Assembly (NCBI GenBank): GCA_029202485.1
Contig: CP119313.1
Span: forward strand, 2,232,001-2,296,000
DNA length: 64,000 bases
Source of the DNA: Candidatus Pedobacter colombiensis
GTDB lineage: Bacteria; Bacteroidota; Bacteroidia; Sphingobacteriales; Sphingobacteriaceae
Direction: 5' to 3'
A model generated the notes under the pieces. It saw only the letters and a program-made list of their open reading frames with translations, was not told the DNA's origin and did not search any database. Of this stretch, positions 43,985-50,809 are shown in pieces. Every line of letters starts with the position of its first letter. Position 1 is the stretch's first letter. The translations under genes and the position numbers were made by a program.

Positions 43985-44014
43985 TTTGAAATACGCATAA
44001 ATTTTATACTTTTG
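43985..44014 (+). promoter_or_regulatory. Promoter of tRNA-Lys copy 3
   Basis: TTTG at 43985-43988 and TACTTTTG at 44007-44014, 18 bases apart, exactly as in copy 2. Confidence 0.72.
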
Positions 44015-44035
44015 CACTCCCTTAAACAAGGGAAT

Positions 44036-44108
44036 GATTCCGTAGCTCAGCTGGTAGAGCATTACACTTTTAATGTAGTGGTCCTGGGTTCGAATCCCAG
44101 CGGGATCA
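44036..44108 (+). tRNA. tRNA-Lys (anticodon TTT), copy 3
   Basis: Identical in all 73 bases to the copies at 34850 and 38000; anticodon at 44069-44071; encoded CCA at 44109-44111. The end of an integrase remnant lies about 120 bases downstream, pointing toward the tRNA. Confidence 0.97.
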
Positions 44109-44121
44109 CCAGAGTAAAATT

Positions 44122-44166
44122 AAACCTCTGTAAGTCAAACACTTACAGAGGTTTGACTGTTTTTAC
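44122..44166 (+). terminator. Terminator after tRNA-Lys copy 3
   Basis: AAACCTCTGTAAGT (44122-44135) pairs with ACTTACAGAGGTTT (44141-44154), a 14-bp stem with a 5-base loop, followed shortly by a T run. Confidence 0.75.
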
Positions 44167-44228
44167 AGTCAATATTACTGTCAGTTTAAAACTAAATATA
44201 ACCCAACATAAACTATTTCCAAGGATAA

Positions 44229-44474
44229 TCAAAGAAAATCCAATGGACTAGGAGTCCGCTTCTTATCAATATCAGTGATGGGCGTAGAAATCGTAGTTGT
44301 TTTTATATTTTCATGACCAAGTAGTTCTTGTACAATTCGGATAGCAATACCGGATTGAATTAAATGTGTAACATAAGAATGCCGTAGTGTGTGTACGCTA
44401 CCTTCAGTTAGCGAAACTTTTTGTACATTAGTTTCGTAAAAACAATTGTTGGCAGTTATATAAACAGAACGCAA
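44229..44474 (-). pseudogene. Tyrosine recombinase/integrase C-terminal remnant without its catalytic Tyr
   Basis: The frame reads SVHTLRHSYVTHLIQSGI, IRIVQELLGHENIKTT and ends KKRTPSPLDFL. HTLRH and LLGHENIKTT are the catalytic box II motifs of phage-type integrases. After KTT these proteins normally have IYTHIT with the nucleophile Tyr; here it is ISTPIT, so Tyr is Ser and His is Pro. The first box (Arg I) and the N-terminal half are absent. Upstream sequence belongs to the unrelated gene at 44474 and its cassette-like border (near 44450). The fragment is dead. Its 3' end faces tRNA-Lys copy 3, the usual position for an integrase next to its attachment site. Confidence 0.8.
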
Positions 44475-45145
44475 TGGTATTTAATAAAGAAAAGTACAAA
44501 GTTTATACTTGGAAAAATTGGATGATGCTACATTGGATTTTGAATCCAGGTTTAGCAATTAATGAACTTATTTTAGGGCAACGAGTACCTAAAGTCAGCT
44601 TGGAAGATAAAACGATTGACAAACCAAGAATTGAAAGAACGCTTGTACCTTGTCCTCATTGTGAAACACTTCACGATGGTAGAATTTGGTCGACAGAAAA
44701 CGGAACAGCATTTAAAAATTGGTTTGGACTTTATTGTAAAAATTGTGGAAACACAATTCCTTGTTTGACTAACGGATTAAGTTTTTTGATTCTTCTCATA
44801 ACATTTCCGATTTGGGGTTGGTTTAGAAAAAGTTTAAGAGCAAAATGGTTGGAAAAACAACCGAAAAGATACGAGAATATTGACATCGAGCGTATTCCAA
44901 ACCCTTTTGATAAAAAAAGTTGGATTCGGACAGGATTAAGTTGGGGAGCTTTTATGTTTTTGATTATGTCAATAGGTTTTCCATATTTTGACGGACAAGA
45001 AATAACGTGGTGGACATTATTATTAGGACTTGTTATTTGGACAATTGGTGGACTCGGATTCGGATACACAATGAAATTATTTATGAACAAGACTATTAGT
45101 AAAAAAGAAGAAAATACAGCTGCCAACAGCGTGTATGAGAAATAG
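44474..45145 (+). CDS. Membrane protein with zinc-ribbon-like Cys motifs, cassette-type gene
   Basis: 223 residues. Residues 60-63 CPHC and 88-91 CKNC form a possible zinc ribbon between the start (YKVYTWKNWMMLHWILNPG) and three membrane segments (LSFLILLITFPIWGWF, GLSWGAFMFLIMSIGFPYF and WWTLLLGLVIWTIGGLGFGY). I recall similar hypothetical proteins in Bacteroidota but no function. The last codons (AANSVYEK) and the stop lie in the left arm of an attC-like hairpin (45121-45235). The gene starts about 25 bases after GTTGGCAGTTATAT, a border where integrase sequence ends. It therefore looks like a mobile single-gene cassette. Confidence 0.7.
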   Translation: MVFNKEKYKVYTWKNWMMLHWILNPGLAINELILGQRVPKVSLEDKTIDKPRIERTLVPCPHCETLHDGRIWSTENGTAFKNWFGLYCKNCGNTIPCLTNGLSFLILLITFPIWGWFRKSLRAKWLEKQPKRYENIDIERIPNPFDKKSWIRTGLSWGAFMFLIMSIGFPYFDGQEITWWTLLLGLVIWTIGGLGFGYTMKLFMNKTISKKEENTAANSVYEK

Positions 45146-45235
45146 TGGGTTCAGTGCTATTAATAAAAGTCAGTGCCAAACTGAAAGTGAGGTGCTTTTA
45201 AATCAGCTACTTCTCATACACGCAAACCGTTAGGC
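45121..45235 (+). other. attC-like imperfect hairpin at the end of the cassette gene
   Basis: GCGTGTATGAGAA (45129-45141) is perfectly complementary to TTCTCATACACGC (45211-45223). The left arm is preceded by TGCCAAC and the right arm is followed by AAACC then GTTAGGC (45229-45235), which fits the GTTRRRY core of integron attC sites; the left core is one base short of the perfect complement (GCCTAAC). The loop is about 69 bases. Arrangement and length are as in attC sites or in the related cassette borders of Bacteroidota. Confidence 0.55.
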
Positions 45236-45236
45236 A

Positions 45237-45440
45237 TTATTTTCTTCCTTATTATTTGTTGTTGGCGGAATTTATATGTTTATGAATGCTGAAAACTTTA
45301 CAGGTTACAGAGCAAGAAGTCTACTTTTTATAAAAACAATTGGAATTGCTTCAGTTTTGTTTTTCGGATTAGGAATATATGTTTTGATTAGACAACTTTT
45401 AGTAAACCAACTAATTTTAATAATCGACAAAAAAGTGTAA
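45237..45440 (+). pseudogene. N-terminal fragment of an STM3941-like small membrane protein
   Basis: Starts right after the GTTAGGC core and is open without its own start codon until MFMNAENFTGYRARSLLF (ATG 45276), then IKTIGIASVLFFGLGIYVL, IRQLLVNQLILIIDKK and a stop. Two hydrophobic helices followed by LIIDKK resemble the start of STM3941-type proteins, which are about three times longer. The start lies at the cassette border and the rest is missing after about 54 codons, so it is probably a remnant of a second cassette. Confidence 0.5.
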
Positions 45441-45559
45441 GCTTCCCTCAAAATGACCTCCCCGAAAAACCAGACAGCTGAAAACTCCAAAAATCCGGAC
45501 AATCATCGGGAATCGCCAACCAGCTCTATAAAAGCTCACAAATTGTGTACTTTTTATTT

Positions 45560-46492
45560 TTAGAAAGTAACAATAGCTGAAGGCTTCCAGTCACTATTTA
45601 TAGTTACGGTGGTTGTAGTGCTTGAAGTTAAAGATGTAAATAGCGCACCGGATAAAGTTGTCATTTTATTTTTCTCAACAACCACATCTTTAATAATCTT
45701 TTCTACAATCAGGCTTCCCGAAGTATTGTATGCGCGGATGCTTACATCAGTTGTGATAAATCCATTATACTTTGGTATAACGAATGTAGAAGAGGAAAAA
45801 TTTAATGTACCTTCTTGACTTGGCTTAAGTAGAAATTCAACAGTTTGAATTTCTGTTAAAAGATCACTGGAACCATAAAATCTTACCCGTGTACAAGATG
45901 TAAAATTTAAGGATATCTTAGCTAAATCCTTAGGGAGTGCGTCTGTAAGTACAAATCCAATTTTTCCTACCTCTCTGTCCAAGGTAACACTTTGATTAAC
46001 TGCGTTATTAGTAACCTTAAAATCAGACACTTGTTTGAACCAATCCCCTATGCCATAGGGAAAAATACTAGTGATGTATGCGTTTGCAATATTCTCTTTG
46101 CTTAAGAGATCATAAGAACCACTCATTCCAGCCACAACAAGTTTATAACTGCCTGCAGGCAATTGCACGTTAATCGTTCCAAAATCGGCGTACCTACTAG
46201 TTTGAATAGAGTCTTTAAGCAACTGATCACTGGAATTATAAATCAGATATTCAAGTGTCGTAATTTGATCTGAAAGTTTAGCCGCTGCCTGATCCATAGT
46301 TTTGTTCACAGCAGAAGACTTAAAAGAAGGTAAGGGAGTGACCTCAGTTGTAAAACCACTTACATTAAAACTTACATTAAACAATTTCGGATTTGCAACT
46401 GGTGTTTCTACCTGGTTATCTTTTTTACTGCAAGAAAAAATGAGCATTAGAATAGGAAGAGCGAAATAAAGCAGTTTTTCGTTAATTTTCAT
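45560..46492 (-). CDS. Lipoprotein, fimbrial-anchor-like (FimB/Mfa2 or fimbrillin-like) beta protein
   Basis: 310 residues. MKINEKLLYFALPILMLIFSC is a lipoprotein signal. The remainder is beta-rich: FNVSFNVSGFTTEVTPLP, ITTLEYLIYNSSDQLLKD, INVQLPAGSYKLVVAGMSG, SVTLDREVGKIGFVLTDALP and KMTTLSGALFTSL. YLIYN and the SVTLDREVGKIGF transition resemble the two-domain fimbrillin and fimbrial anchor proteins of Bacteroidota, which carry a second domain beginning with similar strands. No other fimbrial genes are adjacent. Surface lipoprotein is certain from the signal; the fimbrial link is tentative. Confidence 0.55.
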   Translation of the reverse strand: MKINEKLLYFALPILMLIFSCSKKDNQVETPVANPKLFNVSFNVSGFTTEVTPLPSFKSSAVNKTMDQAAAKLSDQITTLEYLIYNSSDQLLKDSIQTSRYADFGTINVQLPAGSYKLVVAGMSGSYDLLSKENIANAYITSIFPYGIGDWFKQVSDFKVTNNAVNQSVTLDREVGKIGFVLTDALPKDLAKISLNFTSCTRVRFYGSSDLLTEIQTVEFLLKPSQEGTLNFSSSTFVIPKYNGFITTDVSIRAYNTSGSLIVEKIIKDVVVEKNKMTTLSGALFTSLTSSTTTTVTINSDWKPSAIVTF

Positions 46493-46662
46493 AATAGAGA
46501 GGCCTATTTAGTTAAAATAAAGTTCTAAGATAACAAAAAATTAATTAATAGTGCCTTTAATGCCAATGACGAAAAAACATTGAAATTTCAATAATAGAGA
46601 TTGATATCAATACAAACTTTATGTATCCTGACTTGTAGTATTAAAGCTAAAAACAACAAGTC

Positions 46663-47043
46663 ATGTTAGAAAAATCAAAAGCATTTAGCTCATTTTCAGT
46701 GGACAATCTGGAGAAAGCAAAAGAATTTTACGGATCAATACTTGGACTCAAAGTTAAAGACAATCCAATGGGCGTACTGGAGCTGCATATTGACGGATTA
46801 TCACCGGTAATGATTTATCCTAAACCCAACCATCAGGCAGCAACATTTACTGTACTGAATTTTCCCGTCCAATATGTTGAAAATGCAGTTAGCGAGCTCG
46901 AAAAAAAAGGTGTCCGTTTTGAACATTATAATGAAGAGCATCTTAAAACAGATGAAAGAGGAATTCTTCGCGACCAGGGACCCGTCATTGCCTGGTTTAA
47001 AGATCCGGCAGGGAATATTCTTTCGATAGTGGAAACAATTTAA
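46663..47043 (+). CDS. VOC-family (glyoxalase-like) protein
   Basis: 126 residues: [78 protein letters not shown] and [17 protein letters not shown]. This is the usual one-domain glyoxalase/dioxygenase fold with the closing WFKDPAGN motif. The terminal Glu is a likely metal ligand; the first His ligand is replaced (Ser). Cytoplasmic, substrate unknown. A bidirectional terminator follows, and the gene is transcribed alone. Confidence 0.87.
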   Translation: MLEKSKAFSSFSVDNLEKAKEFYGSILGLKVKDNPMGVLELHIDGLSPVMIYPKPNHQAATFTVLNFPVQYVENAVSELEKKGVRFEHYNEEHLKTDERGILRDQGPVIAWFKDPAGNILSIVETI

Positions 47044-47045
47044 AA

Positions 47046-47078
47046 TAAAAAATCCTCAGAGTTATCCGAGGATTTTTT
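47046..47078. terminator. Bidirectional terminator between convergent genes
   Basis: AAAAATCCTC (47048-47057) pairs with GAGGATTTTT (47068-47077), with A and T runs on both sides. It serves the VOC gene and the convergent WXXGXW gene. Confidence 0.8.
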
Positions 47079-47098
47079 GTATTTATTTAAATGCAGCT

Positions 47099-47956
47099 TT
47101 AGCCTCTGCGACCACCGCGGCCTCCGCCGCCGCCACCCATTCTCATTTGATGACCACCCTGGTCAAATCTTTGACCTCCAGGTGCACTCATACTATGTAC
47201 TGCGGGCCTCGTATTTGGAGCATGGAATTGACCTTTTTCATTGCTCATATTTATTTCGTGATTCCGTTGTTCTTCACTTGCAGGAGTACGATTTTCCATA
47301 CGTCTCATTTCCTCACCATTAGCACGATAATTCACTCCTCCGGTACCATTAAAACTCGCCCGGTTCCTGGCGCCCATATTCACTTTGTTTACATAAGTAT
47401 TGTGAATGTTTTTGCCTACACGCCATACAGAAGTATTATACATAAAATGTCCACCTTCCCATCTGCCTCCAAAGAAGCCGGTACCAAAGTAACCGAATCC
47501 GTAGTTAATTCCACCATAATAGCCTACAGTTGGTCCCCAGTAACCAGGGTGCCAGCCATAAAAGCCAAGAGAAAAGCCCCAATATCCAGGAGTCCATAAT
47601 AAACCGATAGACGGTGGTAGGACCCAGACACCTGGTACCCAATAGTAGCCATCTGCCCATGCCCAATAGCCTGGAGTCCAGTAATATCCATCCCCTGGAC
47701 ATGGAGGTTGCACATAATCAGGTAAGGCTGGTGGTGCCTGTTGAGTTTTGACAGTCACATCATCCGGGAAAAGGTCTGTGTCTTGTGCGAAAACCGGAGG
47801 TGCGATAAATAATAAAATGACGGATAACATCATAAGTTTCTTCAGAATCGAATGACCAGAAGATACCTTTTCATTTGCCAAATAATTGTCTGGACTTTCA
47901 GTAATTACTTTCTTTGGAAATAGATTCTGCAGAAAGTTAGGTTGTTTGTTTTTCAT
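47099..47956 (-). CDS. Secreted WXXGXW-repeat protein with Gly/Arg-rich tail
   Basis: 285 residues from ATG 47956. A hydrophobic segment MMLSVILLFIAPPVFAQ begins only near residue 42, so either the n-region is unusually long or translation starts at the internal ATG 47833. Then come repeats of the WXXGXW type: DGYYWTPGYWAWADGYYWVP, LLWTPGYWGFS and GWHPGYWGPTV, followed by Gly/Tyr-rich sequence, WEGGHFMYNTSVWRVG, and a polar, Gly/Arg-rich C-terminus. Such YXWXPG repeats occur in envelope proteins of unknown function. Low-complexity tail may bind surfaces or other proteins. Alone in its transcription unit. Confidence 0.75.
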   Translation of the reverse strand: MKNKQPNFLQNLFPKKVITESPDNYLANEKVSSGHSILKKLMMLSVILLFIAPPVFAQDTDLFPDDVTVKTQQAPPALPDYVQPPCPGDGYYWTPGYWAWADGYYWVPGVWVLPPSIGLLWTPGYWGFSLGFYGWHPGYWGPTVGYYGGINYGFGYFGTGFFGGRWEGGHFMYNTSVWRVGKNIHNTYVNKVNMGARNRASFNGTGGVNYRANGEEMRRMENRTPASEEQRNHEINMSNEKGQFHAPNTRPAVHSMSAPGGQRFDQGGHQMRMGGGGGGRGGRRG

Positions 47957-48208
47957 AAAAGTTGTTTTAAAATTCAATAAAAATCCCTAACCATAACACT
48001 AGGCCATCGCCTGATTTACAATCGAATAACAACTCCATCGAAAATTAGTTTTAATCCTGATTAAAAAAATAAAGGACATTTAAGACAACCGTATTAACTT
48101 CCATTATTGCGATAAAGGTACTCAGCTTGGGATTTAAGAAGAAGCCGCTGTGTGTCTGTGTATTAAGATTTTTTTTGCATTTATATTTTAGTTAAAATTG
48201 TAGCTGTT

Positions 48209-49015
48209 ATGGCAACTATTGAGCAGCGACCAGGTAGGGCACTATTGCCCTATATCAGTTCTTATTGGGAAATTGGCTATCAGCTGGCCAAAGGAGATAC
48301 TGTGCCTGTGCCTTTCGGATGTACCGGAAGAATATTGATGGTACTTTCCCTTAACGGCGACATAAGCTGCATAAAAGACAACGGCCAATCCATCGAAAGA
48401 ACCAAAAGCACTTTAATAGGACAGGTTACACAACCTTATACTCAGATTTTTTCAGGCCCTACACTTGGAATGGTCATTGCTTTCACACCTGCCGGTTGTG
48501 CTGCACTCTGGGGTTTACCCATGCACGAGCTGACTGATGATAGTTTGCACCTGCCCGAAATAATTCTAGGCTTTGATACAATCACAGACCAGCTGCGCAT
48601 GGCCTCAGATACAGCCCAAAGATTTACAATTTTAGATGTCTTTTTGATGAAATTGCTAAAAAAAAGCAAATCAATTGATAAACGGATTGAAGCTGCAACC
48701 CAGGTACTGATCAATCAACCCGGGAAACTAAACATTAAACAATTGGCTGGATATGTAAACTCTTCTGAGCGGACTTTAAACCGTCGATTTACTGAACAAG
48801 TAGGGCTATCTCCTAAAGAATATGCCCGCGTAATCCGGTTTTTACAGGCTAAACGCTGGCTATTGCAGCGAGCTAATCCAGATTGGAGAACCTTATTACA
48901 TACCCTTGGCTATTATGATCAGAGCCATTTAATTAATGAATTCCGTCATTTTACAGGCAAGGCACCTACTGCCTATCTACCTACTTTTTCTCACGATTAC
49001 GATATCCTCTGGTAG
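48209..49015 (+). CDS. AraC-family transcriptional regulator (DUF6597-type sensor)
   Basis: 268 residues. The N-terminal part (ALLPYISSYWEIGYQLAKGD, VPFGCTGRILMVLSLNGD, IGQVTQPYTQIFSGPTLGMV and FTPAGCAALWGLPMHEL) is the cupin-like domain of AraC regulators annotated DUF6597. The C-terminal part has the two HTH motifs: LNIKQLAGYVNSSERTLNR, FTEQVGLSPKEYARVIRFLQ, then LGYYDQSHLINEFRHFTGKA and PTAYL. Intact. It lies 96 bases before the three-gene surface operon at 49112 on the same strand and could regulate it, or be unrelated. Confidence 0.9.
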   Translation: MATIEQRPGRALLPYISSYWEIGYQLAKGDTVPVPFGCTGRILMVLSLNGDISCIKDNGQSIERTKSTLIGQVTQPYTQIFSGPTLGMVIAFTPAGCAALWGLPMHELTDDSLHLPEIILGFDTITDQLRMASDTAQRFTILDVFLMKLLKKSKSIDKRIEAATQVLINQPGKLNIKQLAGYVNSSERTLNRRFTEQVGLSPKEYARVIRFLQAKRWLLQRANPDWRTLLHTLGYYDQSHLINEFRHFTGKAPTAYLPTFSHDYDILW

Positions 49016-49111
49016 CTTAAACCTTTAAGCATTGCCAGTAAAACTTGGCTGATTTTTCCAATACATTGCTTTTGGCCCAAATTATATTTGAGGTTCAAAA
49101 ATAATGTGACT

Positions 49112-50797
49112 ATGGTTAGTACGTATACCCGGATTTTATTTTGTGTGCTTATCCTATGCTTGCCCCGAATAAGTATGGGGCAAGATTTAAACGAGCTGAT
49201 TAAGCAGAAACCATTTGCCATACAGGGCACTTTTGGAATAGGCATGGGAAATTATTTTTCCAGCGGCATAGCGCCTAGAGCGCGTAGCTTTTCCTATCTT
49301 TTTAACGGGATGCCAAGTCTCTCTGTTTATGGAGTTAATTTTCCCTTTAGTGTAGTCGTTAGCGATCAGCAACGAAGTTTCAGACAGCCATTTAACCAGT
49401 ACGGGATGAGCCCGCGGTACAAATGGATTACCCTCCATGCCGGTTGGCGAAACATCGAATTTTCACCTTTTACCTTATCTGGCATTAATTTTTTAGGAGG
49501 CGGGGTAGAACTCAATCCCGGAAAATTACGCTTTGGCCTGATCTACGGCCGTTTCAACAAAGCTATTGAAGAGGAAATACAACCACTGGCCTTTGCGCAA
49601 ACACCAGCCTACAAGCGAATGGGCTACAGTGTAAAACTCGGTGCTGGTACCGAAGCCAATCACTTTGACTTTATTTTGGTAAAAGCAAAAGACGATTCCA
49701 CATCGCTTAAAACAAGACCAATCCTTTCAGGAATCAGCCCTGCAGAAAATGTTGTGGTAGGTATAGCAAGCCGGTGGACTTTATTTAAACGCATTTTATT
49801 GGATCTGGAAGCCTCAGGCAGTTTATATACCCGCGATTTATATGCCGACACGATTGGCAGTAAAGGAGAGTTTAAAAAAGTCAACTTCCTGAAGGGACTG
49901 ATGGCGATCAATACCAGTACCCAATTGCTTAGCGCAGGTCAGGCAAGTATAGGCTATCGTGGAACAGGCTACAGCCTTAAACTGCAATACCGCAGGGTGG
50001 ATCCGGATTATAAATCCATGGGAGCCTATTATTTTGAAACAGATGTAGAGAACTACACCATAAACGGTGATGTTAGTATCCTGAAAAATAAAATCAGGCT
50101 TAATGGAAGTCTGGGATTTCAGCACGATAATATCCTGAAAGATAAACTGGCTACCTCCAATAAAAATATCGGTTCGCTCGGAATATCTTATAACCTGATC
50201 AGGTTTGGTATTGATTTGCGCTATTCCAATTATGGCCTGACTCAATCCAGGGGGATCAATCCGATCATAGATACCATTCGGATAGCCCGCACTAACCACA
50301 ACCTGAGCATAGTTACCCGTTATGGTTTTGGCAACGCATCTATACCGCAAAGCCTGGTACTAACCGGTAATTTGCAGTCGCTGGTTGATCTCAATCGTAA
50401 AACTGCCGGCCAAACCGAAACTAACAGTAAAACAGGAAATCTATCTTATCAACTCGCACTGACTAAGTTGGCAATCAGTTTCAATGCAGGTTTTAATTAT
50501 GCTGTGTCCGACTTATTAACTATGAAAAGTGAGATTTACGGGCCAACCATAGGTATAGATAAACAATTCCTAAAAGGCAAGGCCTTGTTAAATACTGCCC
50601 TAAGTTATCAGCAGCAAAAGAACAACCATATAGATGCCGGGAATATATTTAGTGGCAATGTAAACGGCAGTTACCGAATCAGTAAACGGGATGCGCTGAA
50701 CTTATCCCTCAGCTATCTGAAAAGTAATTCGCCCGACAACCTAACACCAACTTTTGACGAAACGCGAACCAATCTGAACATTACCCATCGCTTTTAA
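49112..50797 (+). CDS. Large outer-membrane beta-barrel protein, first gene of the surface operon
   Basis: 561 residues from ATG 49112; a TTG 24 bases earlier is less likely because the signal peptide (RILFCVLILCLPRISMGQ) follows this ATG closely. FAIQGTFGIGMGNYFSSGI, then YLFNGMPSLSVYGVNFPFSV, DQQRSFRQPFNQYGMSPRYK and INFLGGGVELNPGKLRFGLI are conserved-looking loops; later sequence is repeated amphipathic strands ending in LNITHRF. I infer a barrel of about 16 or more strands. I recall similar proteins next to very large surface proteins in other Bacteroidota. The 2448-residue gene starts 12 bases downstream, so the barrel may export or anchor it. No known family name is assigned. Confidence 0.72.
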   Translation: MVSTYTRILFCVLILCLPRISMGQDLNELIKQKPFAIQGTFGIGMGNYFSSGIAPRARSFSYLFNGMPSLSVYGVNFPFSVVVSDQQRSFRQPFNQYGMSPRYKWITLHAGWRNIEFSPFTLSGINFLGGGVELNPGKLRFGLIYGRFNKAIEEEIQPLAFAQTPAYKRMGYSVKLGAGTEANHFDFILVKAKDDSTSLKTRPILSGISPAENVVVGIASRWTLFKRILLDLEASGSLYTRDLYADTIGSKGEFKKVNFLKGLMAINTSTQLLSAGQASIGYRGTGYSLKLQYRRVDPDYKSMGAYYFETDVENYTINGDVSILKNKIRLNGSLGFQHDNILKDKLATSNKNIGSLGISYNLIRFGIDLRYSNYGLTQSRGINPIIDTIRIARTNHNLSIVTRYGFGNASIPQSLVLTGNLQSLVDLNRKTAGQTETNSKTGNLSYQLALTKLAISFNAGFNYAVSDLLTMKSEIYGPTIGIDKQFLKGKALLNTALSYQQQKNNHIDAGNIFSGNVNGSYRISKRDALNLSLSYLKSNSPDNLTPTFDETRTNLNITHRF

Positions 50798-50809
50798 TCC
50801 TACACACTT

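Larger units (their letters stand above)
43924..44183 (+). repeat. About 260-bp direct repeat, copy B (promoter + tRNA-Lys 3 + tail)
   Basis: Partner of 37888-38146, in the same orientation. It starts CTATAAATCAATC, shares TTAAGTTGAAATTAA, the promoter and the tRNA, and ends with the tail at 44158-44183, one base different from copy A. Confidence 0.85.

Noticed and set aside
34850..44108. tRNA-Lys copies 2 and 3 as simple attL and attR sites
   Set aside because: Simple integration duplicates only the 3' part of a tRNA gene; here whole genes with promoters are repeated, so a duplication or repeated recombination is needed.
44012..44251. An open frame of 79 codons across tRNA-Lys copy 3
   Set aside because: It is the well-known false translation through a tRNA gene (VAQLVEHYTFNVVVLGSNPS) and overlaps promoter, tRNA and terminator.
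45305..45502. Reverse-strand open frame over the STM3941-like remnant
   Set aside because: No recognisable protein; the forward frame has clear membrane segments and family resemblance.
47077..47599. Forward open frames over the WXXGXW gene
   Set aside because: They are His/Ser/Thr-rich antisense shadows of a Gly/Tyr/Trp repeat gene.
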